A DNA stretch of 44,164 nucleotides, from positions 1-44,164 of the forward strand of contig JACRMP010000035.1 of the NCBI GenBank assembly GCA_016214885.1, given 5' to 3'. Source of the DNA: Candidatus Gottesmanbacteria bacterium (GTDB lineage: Bacteria; Patescibacteriota; Microgenomatia; UBA10105; UBA927). A program made the position numbers and the translations under genes. Below are positions 28,380 through 37,925 of the stretch, piece by piece. Each line of letters starts with the position of its first letter. Position 1 is the first letter of the stretch. Below the pieces are notes generated by a model that ran no database searches, was not told the DNA's origin, and saw only the letters and a list, made by a program, of their open reading frames with translations.

Positions 28380-29219
28380 ATGTTGCCGACAACATTTGCC
28401 ATAGGTCAGGGGAGTTTTGTCATTGTTAATCTTTTTATTGTATCGGGCTGGTTGGGATTTTCATTCCTTTTCTGGCGGTCGCTCCGCCGGTTTGCCGTAG
28501 AAGAAGACCGCATCTTTGACCTTACTTTTTTTGCGTCGGTTTTTGCCCTCATATTTGCGCGTCTGGGATTCGTAGCCGCGCACCCCGAATTGTTTTTGGG
28601 TAAGTCACCATTACTCATCGCCGCAATCTGGGTGGCTCCCGGGTTGTCATGGCTTGGCGGGCTGGTTGGCGGAGTTGCCACGCTTGTTATGCTGAGCCGC
28701 CAATACAAGGTGCGGTTGGGTTTGGTGCTGGACGCACTTGCCGTAGCATTGCCTCTGCCCATAATTTTGGGGGAGATAGGTTCATTATTTACGGGAGCTG
28801 AATTAGGAAGATCGACAAGTTTGCCCTGGGGGACAGCATTTGGTGGCGGACCACTGCGGCACCCGGTACAGCTGTATGAAATGATTGGCATTATCGGAAT
28901 AAGTATATTAATGGTCCGTATGACAGCCAGATCAATCAAAAATAAATGGCCGTTTGGTATCGTGGGCGTGTGGTTCTTTTTTTGCTATGCGATAGTGGAG
29001 TTCGTGCTTGAATTTGCCAAAGATAGTCGTGTATACTGGGGTAACTTAACCGCCAATCAATGGATGTTGATTGGCATTTTTGCTGAATGTATAGGCGTGT
29101 TGTACGTGAGAGGCGGTGGACGCGAACGGGTCCGCCCCATAACACACAAAATTGTTACATTTTTTGAAGAGAAAGGAAAGAAAATACATGAATCAATTTC
29201 CCGCAGACACACTCGTTGA
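28380..29219 (+). CDS. lgt: Prolipoprotein diacylglyceryl transferase-like protein
   Basis: GEIGSLFTGAELGR, LRHPVQLYEM, multi-TM. Confidence 0.75.
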   Translation: MLPTTFAIGQGSFVIVNLFIVSGWLGFSFLFWRSLRRFAVEEDRIFDLTFFASVFALIFARLGFVAAHPELFLGKSPLLIAAIWVAPGLSWLGGLVGGVATLVMLSRQYKVRLGLVLDALAVALPLPIILGEIGSLFTGAELGRSTSLPWGTAFGGGPLRHPVQLYEMIGIIGISILMVRMTARSIKNKWPFGIVGVWFFFCYAIVEFVLEFAKDSRVYWGNLTANQWMLIGIFAECIGVLYVRGGGRERVRPITHKIVTFFEEKGKKIHESISRRHTR

Positions 29220-29550
29220 AATCAAAACGCATCTTTTGGAAGAGCAGGCGCGGTTAACCTCACGCATTGCCGAGCTTTCCGGACAGGATCCGTTCTCAGA
29301 CCCCAACAGGACTAATGACAATGCGGCAAGTGACACCGAAGCCAGTGAAGAAAGTAATCATGATCGGGTATCTGCGCTCGTTACTGAGCTTAAAAATCAG
29401 GAGGCAGAAGTGGTCAAAGCACTCGAAAAAATTGCCGACGGTACGTATGGATTCTGTGTTGTTTGCGGTGAAATGATAGATACTGACAGGCTCGCCATTC
29501 ATCCTACGGCAACCATGTGCTTATCCTGCGAATCGAAGAAGAAAAAGTGA
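29188..29550 (+). CDS. TraR/DksA family zinc-finger protein
   Basis: IADGTYGFCVVCGEMIDTDRLAIHPTATMCLSCE. Confidence 0.9.
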   Translation: MNQFPADTLVEIKTHLLEEQARLTSRIAELSGQDPFSDPNRTNDNAASDTEASEESNHDRVSALVTELKNQEAEVVKALEKIADGTYGFCVVCGEMIDTDRLAIHPTATMCLSCESKKKK

Positions 29551-30257
29551 ACATCCCAATTCTCTACGAAGACGACGACCTTTTGGTCATAAACAAACCC
29601 CCGGGTGTGGTGGTAAACAATGCCCAATCGGTAGAGGGTGAAACGGTTCAGGACTGGGCGCATGCCCATCTTGGTCTTCCTGAATTAACCGGACCTGCCC
29701 CTGTTAATCCCGATGATTTTCTTTCAAGAGCAGGTATAGTGCACAGGATAGATAAAGAAACTTCAGGGTGTTTGGTTATCGCCAAAAATCCGGTAAATTT
29801 TGCCGCCCTTCAGCTGCAGTTTAAGGAGCGGACGATCAAAAAAACTTACCTCGCTATTGTTCATGGGGTTATTGTCCCCGAATCGGGCGAAATCAGAGCA
29901 CCGGTAGGCAGACTTCCCTGGAACCGTGAACGGTTCGGCATTCTTCCGGGCGGAAAAGACGCGGTGACGTTGTACCGGGTGGCAAGGAGTGGCACTTCCC
30001 ATAAAACAGACATATCACTGGTTGAATTGTATCCGGAGACGGGCAGGACCCATCAGATACGGGTACACCTTAAATACATTAACCATCCGATTGTAGGTGA
30101 TTGGCAGTACGCCGGCAGGAAAACTGCCAGGAACGACCGGGTATGGGCGCCCCGGGTCATGCTGCATGCGTGGAAGATCGTGTTAACCCACCCCGTAAGC
30201 GGTGGCGCCCTTGCAATTGAAGCTCCGGTGCCGGATGATATGAGTAGTATCATCTAG
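29547..30257 (+). CDS. RluA family pseudouridine synthase
   Basis: LLVINKPPGVVV, AGIVHRIDKETSGCLVIAK, ETGRTHQIRVHL. Probable GTG start overlapping the upstream stop. Confidence 0.94.
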   Translation: MNIPILYEDDDLLVINKPPGVVVNNAQSVEGETVQDWAHAHLGLPELTGPAPVNPDDFLSRAGIVHRIDKETSGCLVIAKNPVNFAALQLQFKERTIKKTYLAIVHGVIVPESGEIRAPVGRLPWNRERFGILPGGKDAVTLYRVARSGTSHKTDISLVELYPETGRTHQIRVHLKYINHPIVGDWQYAGRKTARNDRVWAPRVMLHAWKIVLTHPVSGGALAIEAPVPDDMSSII

Positions 30258-30262
30258 ACGCC

Positions 30263-31987
30263 ATGTCCCATTCATTTTCACTGATCACTACTTTCCTGTT
30301 ATTGCTTGCGGCCGCATTGGGCGGAGGAGCAATTGCCATGCGTCTTAAACTTCCGTCGATTGTAGGCTATATAGCGGGCGGAATTCTTGTCGGCAATACG
30401 CTTTCAGCTAGCTTCGATCACAAGCTAATAAGTGTCATATCGGAAGCAGGAGTGACGCTGTTGTTGTTTACCCTGGGCGTTGAGTTTTCATTTCATAAGC
30501 TTAAACGCATACTTCACGCCATATCATGGCCCGCGATAGGGCAGATAATCATTACATTGTTTGTTGTCATGCTGGCACTTTTTGCTCTAAAAGTTTCGTT
30601 TGTCCCGGCATTGTTTTTGGCAAGTGCGGCAGCACTGTCATCGACCGCAATTGTGGTGAAGCTCCTGTCCGAGCGGGGTGAGCTTGATTCGGTGCCGGGG
30701 GAACTTGCCACGGGCTGGCTGGTTATCCAGGATCTGGCTGTCGTGCCCATGCTCATTTTACTTACCGCAATTTCCGGGGTGAGTAACGGCGAGGGGAGTA
30801 TTTTTACCGTCATGGGAACGATTGTCGTCGCCATGGTGAAAGCAGGGGCGCTTATTGCGGTAGTGCTGTATCTGGGGAGCCGCGGGGTTCCCAAACTTTT
30901 GGGGGCGGTAGCAGGATTCCGCAACCGGGAGTTGTTTCTCTTAACGACAATAGGTATCGTATTTTTTGTTGGGCTTTTAACCTATGTTGCCGGGTTGTCC
31001 GTTTCTTTGGGTGCTTTTCTTGCAGGTCTTCTGGTTGCTGAAACCAGCCAGAATCATGCAGTGTTTGCGGAGATTCGACCGCTTAGGGATCTGTTTGCTG
31101 TAGTGTTTTTTGTATCGCTCGGGATGTCGCTGCCTGCGGGGGTGCTCATTTCTTCGCTTCCCATTATGCTAGTGATGACTGCGTGCGTCATTTTAGTAAA
31201 GGGGGGAAGTATCTACACGCTGCTGCGGTTTTTGGGGTACCACCGCAAAACATCATTCCTTGTCGGTATTTATTTAACCCAGGTAAGTGAGTTTGGTTTT
31301 GTGATAGCCGGTACCGGGGTAGCACTTGGCGCATTGTCAGAAGCACAGTCATCGCTTCTTGTCGCTGTGACATTTGTCACCATTCTTCTTTCGAGCCCCA
31401 TGATAAGCCAGGGGAATAAGCTGTATTACCTGTTTAATAATTTTATGAAACGTTTCCCCAAGTTATTCCGTGACCGGGAGGATGAACCTGCTCCGGATAC
31501 CGCCGAGGGGTATCCTATCCGGGATCATGTCGTAGTGTGCGGATACGGCCGCGTAGGGAGATACATCGGCAGGGCACTTCAGATGTGTGCAATTCCGTTT
31601 TTGGTGGTCGATTATAATCAGCACGTGCTGGCAGGTCTTCGTAGCAGCGGTATACAAACGGTATACGGCGACCCTGCGGACAAAGACGTCCTGGATTATG
31701 CGCAGGTGGATTTTGCCAAATCTATCGTTATTGCCATTCCGGACCGGCACACCCAGGAGATGGTGATCGGCAATGCATTATCGTTAAACAGGCGTATAAA
31801 GATTATCTGCAGGACTCATCACGAAGCTGACCAGCGTCACCTCAAGTCGCTAGGTGTCCAAACGCTTATCCAGCCGGAATTTGAGGCAGCGCTTACTATT
31901 GTTGCTAAGCTGCTTGCTGATTTCGGTGTGTCTGACGAAGAGTCTGCAGGGAAAATTTCCCGCCTCAAAATAGAACACGGCATGTGA
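30263..31987 (+). CDS. CPA2-type cation/proton antiporter with TrkA-N (RCK) domain
   Basis: Multi-TM KefB/C-like region, then DHVVVCGYGRVGRYIGRAL...VYGDPADKDVL. Confidence 0.93.
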   Translation: MSHSFSLITTFLLLLAAALGGGAIAMRLKLPSIVGYIAGGILVGNTLSASFDHKLISVISEAGVTLLLFTLGVEFSFHKLKRILHAISWPAIGQIIITLFVVMLALFALKVSFVPALFLASAAALSSTAIVVKLLSERGELDSVPGELATGWLVIQDLAVVPMLILLTAISGVSNGEGSIFTVMGTIVVAMVKAGALIAVVLYLGSRGVPKLLGAVAGFRNRELFLLTTIGIVFFVGLLTYVAGLSVSLGAFLAGLLVAETSQNHAVFAEIRPLRDLFAVVFFVSLGMSLPAGVLISSLPIMLVMTACVILVKGGSIYTLLRFLGYHRKTSFLVGIYLTQVSEFGFVIAGTGVALGALSEAQSSLLVAVTFVTILLSSPMISQGNKLYYLFNNFMKRFPKLFRDREDEPAPDTAEGYPIRDHVVVCGYGRVGRYIGRALQMCAIPFLVVDYNQHVLAGLRSSGIQTVYGDPADKDVLDYAQVDFAKSIVIAIPDRHTQEMVIGNALSLNRRIKIICRTHHEADQRHLKSLGVQTLIQPEFEAALTIVAKLLADFGVSDEESAGKISRLKIEHGM

Positions 31988-32010
31988 GCATGCTGTGGTA
32001 CAATCGGACA

Positions 32011-33195
32011 ATGGGATTTAGCTTCACCGTTACATCACGCGACCCAAAAACCCGTGCGCGCTGCGGGGTAATCAGCACCCCTCATGGTGACATCATGACA
32101 CCGGCATTTGTGCCGGTAGGTACTCAGGCGAGTGTCAAGTCATTAAGCCCGTTAGAGTTGAACACATTAGGTGTTCAGATTTTTTTTGTAAACACCTATC
32201 ACACGTACCTGCGCCCCGGGCTAGCCGTTATTAAAAAAGCGGGCGGTCTCCATGGGTTTATGGATTGGAAAAAGCCACTCATCACGGACAGTGGAGGATT
32301 CCAGGTATTTTCATTGGCGCGGCCCAAATATACCCCTGCCGACCGGGGTGAGGACGTGCCGTCATTGGTTACCATTACGGAGGATGGTGTCGAGTTCCGG
32401 TCGCATTGGGACGGAAGCCTGCATGTGTTTACTGCAGAGTCATCCATGCAGTGGCAATGGGAATTGGGAAGCGATATCCACATAGCGTTTGATGACTGCA
32501 CTTCTTATCCTGCGACGCGTAGCGCAGCGGAAAAATCCATGGAACGCACCCACCGCTGGTTGCTGCGGAGCATAGCCGCACACGTCAAACTCAGCAAAGC
32601 CTACAAATCTAAATCAAAGCCGTACCAGGCACTCTACGGAGTCGTACAGGGGAGCGTGTACAAAGAACTCCGGGAGAAAAGTGCTCAATATGTCGCTGGT
32701 CTGCAAACGGACGGTATAGCTATAGGGGGTGTTTCGGTAGGTGAGAGTAAAAAAGAAATGCGCAGTGTTTTATCCTGGGTATTGCCGCACCTGCCTGACA
32801 ATAAGCCGCGGCATCTGTTGGGGGTGGGGGAAATTGATGATATTTTCGCCCTTATCGAATCCGGCATGGATACGTTTGACTGTGTACAGCCGACGAGGCT
32901 TGCCCGGATGGGGAGGCTCTTAGTGCGCAAAGCGGGACATAACGAAATAGACATTACCAATAAAATCTGGGCTATGGATATGGGTCCTGTGGAAAAAAAC
33001 TGTTCTTGCTATACCTGTACGCATTTTACCCGGGCGTATATCCACCATCTTTTCCGGGTGAGGGAATTATTGGCATACCGTCTTGCTACCATACACAATA
33101 TCCATTTTATCCACACACTGGTTTCCGAAATCCGGGATGCGATACCCAAAGGGAAGTTAGTTGAAATGAAAAAAAAGTGGGGCTACAATAGATAG
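32011..33195 (+). CDS. tgt: tRNA-guanine transglycosylase
   Basis: FVPVGTQASVKSLSP, DSGGFQVFSLA, AIGGVSVGE, CSCYTCTHFTRAYIHHLF. Confidence 0.96.
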   Translation: MGFSFTVTSRDPKTRARCGVISTPHGDIMTPAFVPVGTQASVKSLSPLELNTLGVQIFFVNTYHTYLRPGLAVIKKAGGLHGFMDWKKPLITDSGGFQVFSLARPKYTPADRGEDVPSLVTITEDGVEFRSHWDGSLHVFTAESSMQWQWELGSDIHIAFDDCTSYPATRSAAEKSMERTHRWLLRSIAAHVKLSKAYKSKSKPYQALYGVVQGSVYKELREKSAQYVAGLQTDGIAIGGVSVGESKKEMRSVLSWVLPHLPDNKPRHLLGVGEIDDIFALIESGMDTFDCVQPTRLARMGRLLVRKAGHNEIDITNKIWAMDMGPVEKNCSCYTCTHFTRAYIHHLFRVRELLAYRLATIHNIHFIHTLVSEIRDAIPKGKLVEMKKKWGYNR

Positions 33196-33216
33196 ATACC
33201 TAAAGGAGGGTAATAT

Positions 33217-33363
33217 ATGGGATCATTCGGCGGTTTTTATAAAGGGGACAAAAAGAAACAAAAAAAGTCACAGCTTGAAAAGAAAGCACAGAAACAGCTT
33301 TCCGGTGGAGCGTGGCAATTGCCGCAGGTAGAGATTATCAAAAAAGGCAAAAAAGAATGGTAA
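33217..33363 (+). CDS. Small basic protein, 48 aa
   Basis: Strong SD AAAGGAGGG, then ATG; MGSFGGFYKGDKKKQKKSQLEKKAQKQLSGGAWQLPQVEIIKKGKKEW. Not in the supplied ORF track; overlaps the next start. Confidence 0.75.
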   Translation: MGSFGGFYKGDKKKQKKSQLEKKAQKQLSGGAWQLPQVEIIKKGKKEW

Positions 33364-34316
33364 CGAGAGATGGGTCGTCTTCTAAGCGCCGCACGAAGCG
33401 GCTGGTTCGGTATATCCTGCCACTGTCATTGATGGGTATTTTTCTTATCGTTCTCTATGTGGTTTTCCGCATGGCATTTTCTCCAGTCGGATTCCGGCAG
33501 ACGGTAGTCATTGTCGGGGATCCCGTTCATGTCGTTTCGTTTGACGCTAAAACCAAACGGGCAACCGTGGTGGATTTACCGTTAGACGCGGTTATTTCTG
33601 CGGCATTAGGATACGGAAAGTATTCGGTTGGTGCACTGTTGTCCCTGGATGAGATTGATCACCGGGGAGGTAAGCTTATTACCAGCAGTATCAGTAACAC
33701 GTTGGGGCTACCGGTACAGGGCCATATGATTGTGCCAAAAATTGGCGATGGCAATATGGACAGGGAAATGCTTCAGGAAATATTTTCTTATGGCAGTATC
33801 GCTGCGGTTGCTTCCCAAAACATACGCGGATCAATTCCGCTTTCCGCGTGGGTGCGGTTGGTTTTACTTGCCCGCAGTCTGTCCGCAGACGGGTTGCAGA
33901 TTGTATCTGTCGAGCAGGCGCTTATAGAATCTGTTGCGCCCGACGGGAGTACGGCAAGGAGTGTTGACGAAAGCCGTATTGATTATATTCTCGATACTGC
34001 ATTTTTTGATGCGGGTATTCGGGCTGAGGGAACCTCGGTAGCCATCTACAACACGACATCGGTATCTTCGGTGGGACAACGTGCAAGCAGACAGTTGGGT
34101 AGGGTGGGGATGCAGCTGGTGTTTGTGGGTAATGCCGAGCAGGAAGTGGAGCGATGCGTGTTATCCGGTAACACCGACGCACTAAAAACAAAAAGCGCTC
34201 AGTTTATCCTCGCGTATTACGGATGTGACGTTGCTAAAGATAGTGAGCAGGGCAAAGAAACAGGCGCTGATCTTGTGGTGTTATTGGGAACGGAATTTGC
34301 TAACCGGTATAAATGA
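33357..34316 (+). CDS. Membrane-anchored protein, LytR C-terminal-domain-like
   Basis: Basic N-terminus plus one TM (RYILPLSLMGIFLIVLYVVFRMAF); C-terminal VAIYNTTSVSSVGQRASRQLGRVGMQLVFVGNA. Confidence 0.6.
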   Translation: MVTRDGSSSKRRTKRLVRYILPLSLMGIFLIVLYVVFRMAFSPVGFRQTVVIVGDPVHVVSFDAKTKRATVVDLPLDAVISAALGYGKYSVGALLSLDEIDHRGGKLITSSISNTLGLPVQGHMIVPKIGDGNMDREMLQEIFSYGSIAAVASQNIRGSIPLSAWVRLVLLARSLSADGLQIVSVEQALIESVAPDGSTARSVDESRIDYILDTAFFDAGIRAEGTSVAIYNTTSVSSVGQRASRQLGRVGMQLVFVGNAEQEVERCVLSGNTDALKTKSAQFILAYYGCDVAKDSEQGKETGADLVVLLGTEFANRYK

Positions 34317-34323
34317 GGGGAAC

Positions 34324-35040
34324 TTACTCTTCTGTATCTGCTTCTTTTGATTCTGCATCGGGTTCTGCGTTATCGTCGGCGTGCTCGGTCCGTGCAAACG
34401 GCACATACAGGGCTGTTGACGAAAATGATGGCTGGTTGGCAAACCGCTTGCCTCGTCCGGTTTCGCGGAGAAATAAAGTTAAAGAGTTTTTGCCGACGGA
34501 TTTAATTAACGCCTGATAGGTGTTGCCGACCCCCAAAAATTTAATAAGCCGGAACGACAGGTCATCGGGGAGAGCTCCCAGATACACGTTCTGGCTGCTT
34601 CTGGCTTCTACGACATGATTTTTGGCTTTAAGCTCTGCCTCTTCACCGGGAGATACGGTAAGCAGTACCTGAAGCGGGGCGCAGTTGACACATTCAACAA
34701 TTTTCGTTTTGCCCGGCTCTTCGAGAAAGGACATTGGGGTTACCTGGGTGCGTTTTGTTTTAATGAGATCTTTTTGACGGACTACACCGAGTTTTTTGAG
34801 GTTCTTTGCGGCAATCTGATTATAGGTGTCGAGCTTGGTGACTTTTAGGAACGTTTTTTTGGCGTCGGTAATCTGTCCGCACTGCATGTAGGCAAATCCT
34901 AATCTGTTAAGAAAGCTGATATTATTTTTGTTGGTTTTGAGTAACGCGAGGTTAATGCGGATTGCCTCTTTCCAGTCCTGGGCAAGCGCTGCCGAGATGG
35001 CGGCGGCGTCGGAAATTGTCATGTCGCTCATGGTGGACAA
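34324..35040 (-). CDS. TPR-containing protein
   Basis: NKNNISFLNRLGFAYMQCGQITDAKKTFLKVTKLDTYNQIAAKNLKKL. Confidence 0.65.
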   Translation of the reverse strand: MSTMSDMTISDAAAISAALAQDWKEAIRINLALLKTNKNNISFLNRLGFAYMQCGQITDAKKTFLKVTKLDTYNQIAAKNLKKLGVVRQKDLIKTKRTQVTPMSFLEEPGKTKIVECVNCAPLQVLLTVSPGEEAELKAKNHVVEARSSQNVYLGALPDDLSFRLIKFLGVGNTYQALIKSVGKNSLTLFLRETGRGKRFANQPSFSSTALYVPFARTEHADDNAEPDAESKEADTEE

Positions 35041-35099
35041 GAGTATCAGAGTAACGTAATATATGTCAATACATAAGATGCCCCTTTGGCGGCACTGTT

Positions 35100-35819
35100 A
35101 TGAGCGGACATTCTAAGTGGAGTAAAGTTAAACACCAGAAGGCAACGACCGACGCCGTCAAAAGCCAGTCATTTACCAAAGCTTCCCGGGGACTTACGGT
35201 TGCTGTCCGTGAAGGGGGAGGGATTACCGACCCGGAAAAAAATTTTCATCTGCGGCTTGCTATAGAATTTGCCCGTAGTGTGAACATGCCCAAAGATACG
35301 ATAGAACGCGCCATAGAAAAAGGCGCGGGGGTGGGAGCCGCAGCATACGAAACGTTGGTGTATGAAGGGTATGGGCCCGGTGGAGTAGCGTACCTTGTGG
35401 TGGCCGCTACTGATAATCACCAGCGGACGGGAAGTGAAGTGAAGCATCAGTTTGACCGGGCAGGCGGCACCCTCGCTACTCCGGGAGCAGTAACATACCA
35501 GTTCCGCAAAAACGGGGTAATCCTGGTGCCCAAGACAGGGCGTTCATTTGATGATATGGTGGATATGGTTATCCGGTTGGGGGGAGATGATGTGATAGAG
35601 CAGGATGACGTATATGAAATCTATACGGCAGCAACCGAATTGTCACGCGTCAAATCACAATTAGAGGATGAGGGGGTAGTTATAGAGCTCACGGAGCTTA
35701 TTATGCGCGCAAGTACCCCCGTTGCCCCCACGGATGAAATACGGGCTAAAAATGATGCTTTGGTTGCCGTACTTGAGTCGCTTGACGATGTACAAAAAGT
35801 GTACACAACAATGGAGTAA
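35100..35819 (+). CDS. YebC/PmpR family regulator
   Basis: MSGHSKWSKVKHQK, MPKDTIERAIEKG, YEGYGPGGVAYLV. Confidence 0.96.
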   Translation: MSGHSKWSKVKHQKATTDAVKSQSFTKASRGLTVAVREGGGITDPEKNFHLRLAIEFARSVNMPKDTIERAIEKGAGVGAAAYETLVYEGYGPGGVAYLVVAATDNHQRTGSEVKHQFDRAGGTLATPGAVTYQFRKNGVILVPKTGRSFDDMVDMVIRLGGDDVIEQDDVYEIYTAATELSRVKSQLEDEGVVIELTELIMRASTPVAPTDEIRAKNDALVAVLESLDDVQKVYTTME

Positions 35820-35863
35820 AATAGAAAAAGGTTTTTTTGATAGTCTACTAGGGGAGAGCTACC

Positions 35864-36703
35864 ATGATAAACAGAATTGTCCAGAGTATCGCCAAGCGCT
35901 ATAAACGCTGGGAACGGACACAGCCATTTACCAAACGGCAGCAGTTTGTCGGCATCACCGGTATTTTGACCGGGCTTCTGATGCTCACCCAGCTTGTGCC
36001 GCTGGATTTCCGGTATCCGATGGTGGTGGCGCTGTTTATCATCAGTTATCTTTTGTGTGCGTTTGCCCTGCGTGAAGATTTACACGGGGCCGAATGGGGG
36101 ACATTGCTCATCCTCCCGTCCTTTTTTACCGCGGCTGTCGCTGTGTTTTATTTTCTGCTGCCGACGAGGTGGCTAACCAGACTCCCCATAGCGGCACTTT
36201 ATGCAGTCGGTATGTATGCGCTGCTTCTCACCGAAAATATTTATAATGTCGCTGCCGCCCGCACTATAGCGCTTCTCAGAGCCGCGCATTCGGTCGGTTT
36301 TTTGCTTACGCTGGCTACATACTTTTTGTTGGTACAGACAATTCTTGCGTACCGGTTTTATGGATGGACAAACGCATTGCTTGTGGGGGTTGTCACGTAT
36401 CCGTTAACATTACAGATTCTTTGGGCGATGAATTTGGAGCCGTCGGTGGGCAAAAGGGTGAGGGAATTAACCCGCATTATTACGGTGGTAGCCGTGGAAT
36501 TGACCTGGATATTTTCACTTCTTCCCGTCAGGACAACACTTTTGGCACTTTTTCTGACAACCTGTTTTTACGGTCTGGTAGGCATGGGTCAGCAGTATCT
36601 GGCGGACCGGTTATATAAGCGCACGGTCTGGGAATTCTTTGGTGTGGTTGCCATTGTGTGTATCATATTGCTCGTTACATTAAATTGGCGGACTGCCTTG
36701 TAG
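35864..36703 (+). CDS. Polytopic membrane protein, unknown function
   Basis: Multiple TM segments. Confidence 0.6.
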   Translation: MINRIVQSIAKRYKRWERTQPFTKRQQFVGITGILTGLLMLTQLVPLDFRYPMVVALFIISYLLCAFALREDLHGAEWGTLLILPSFFTAAVAVFYFLLPTRWLTRLPIAALYAVGMYALLLTENIYNVAAARTIALLRAAHSVGFLLTLATYFLLVQTILAYRFYGWTNALLVGVVTYPLTLQILWAMNLEPSVGKRVRELTRIITVVAVELTWIFSLLPVRTTLLALFLTTCFYGLVGMGQQYLADRLYKRTVWEFFGVVAIVCIILLVTLNWRTAL

Positions 36704-36740
36704 CCTCATAACAGCCACAGAACGCGGGGAGTGGGAGAGT

Positions 36741-36775
36741 GATATAGTCTGATATAGTTGATATAGTTTGATATA
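36741..36775. repeat. Four GATATA(GT) units at about 10-bp period
   Basis: GATATAGT at 36741, 36751 and 36760, and GATATA at 36770. Confidence 0.85.
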
Positions 36776-36972
36776 CGTAAGTAAAACTATAGGACACAAT
36801 GTGGATAATTAATTTCACGGGGTCCCGGTGTTATTTTCACAACCTCATATTAGCCTCATCATGCGTAAAACTATAGGGTAGAGTCGTACACAGCCCTAGC
36901 CTCGTACCTCTCTCTGTTAGCCTCACTCTGCTCCTCTCTGAGTACACAAAGTGTGCGATAAATATGCCATAT

Positions 36973-37368
36973 GGATCGTTCTGACGCTCCAAATACGTTT
37001 ATCATCACATACTCCGGAGGATAGAATACAGCCTCAAAAATAGCCCATTGGAGCATTAGAACGCGCTAAAATAAACCGAAAACAGATAACGTTAGCAGCT
37101 ATGACGCGTACAATGCTAATCCACCCGTACTACGTACATAATCCTGCATAAACTATTAGACATCAAGGCTAATTTTGTACAATTGGAGCGATTTGACGCT
37201 CTATCTCGTCTTAAGGGATATGCGTAAAAATAATCTTATTCAGGCACGAAAATATGTATTTAGAGCGTAATAATGCGCTAAATTGCGACGTCTCCTAATA
37301 CTCATATACCCCCAGAGTAGGGAGAATAGCCTCGAAAGTGTGCATTTAGAGCGATATAGTGCGCTAAA
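36973..37368. repeat. Five diverged short palindromes
   Basis: 36973-36990, 37048-37070, 37185-37202, 37259-37282 and 37345-37368. The last two are TTTAGAGCG(N6)TGCGCTAAA. Confidence 0.65.
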
Positions 37369-37925
37369 CTGCATCAAGCATAAAAAACCCGAATGACCAT
37401 TTTTCTCGATGACAAAGAGCAGTATTTTGTAGTCCAATGTCGGGGTATGGTTGGGCGCGGTATAGCCTTATAAACCTGCCTGGGGTAGACCGACGCGGGT
37501 ACTCCTTCTCTCCCAATGCCGCAGCCTGCAATAGCAATCTGCCATCAGCCGCCGTACGTGTCATATACCCACCCCGGGGCAGCAGTTACTATGTTGTCGC
37601 ACAATAATACTTTTGCGACGTTGTGAAACAGGGTGTGCGGAGAAGACCCAATTTGCCTGTATTCAGCTCTGTATCTTTTTCTCGATATCTTTATGCATTC
37701 CGTAAACATGTTTGCGTATGTGGTGTCCACATATTCCCTTGTATCCGCATGCATCTTTTTTAGGGTTTCCGCCGCTGCCCGGTGACTCTTTCCCGGCGTA
37801 TGGTTTTTATCTTTTTCGTGTCAAAAAGCACCCTCCTGTTTAGGGCCGGTATTTGGAGATGATCAGTTGTATGGCTTTTGTTAATGAGAGGCCTTGTAGG
37901 TCATTACAGAGGCGTATAATTGAGG

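Noticed and set aside
36973-37368. CRISPR array
   Set aside because: Repeats are strongly diverged, spacing is irregular, and there are no cas genes in the window.
36871-37754. Small minus-strand ORFs in the 1.1-kb intergenic region (60-69 aa)
   Set aside because: No domains and low-complexity-like translations. The 37545-37754 frame extends upstream without a clear start. Possibly remnants, not supported as genes.
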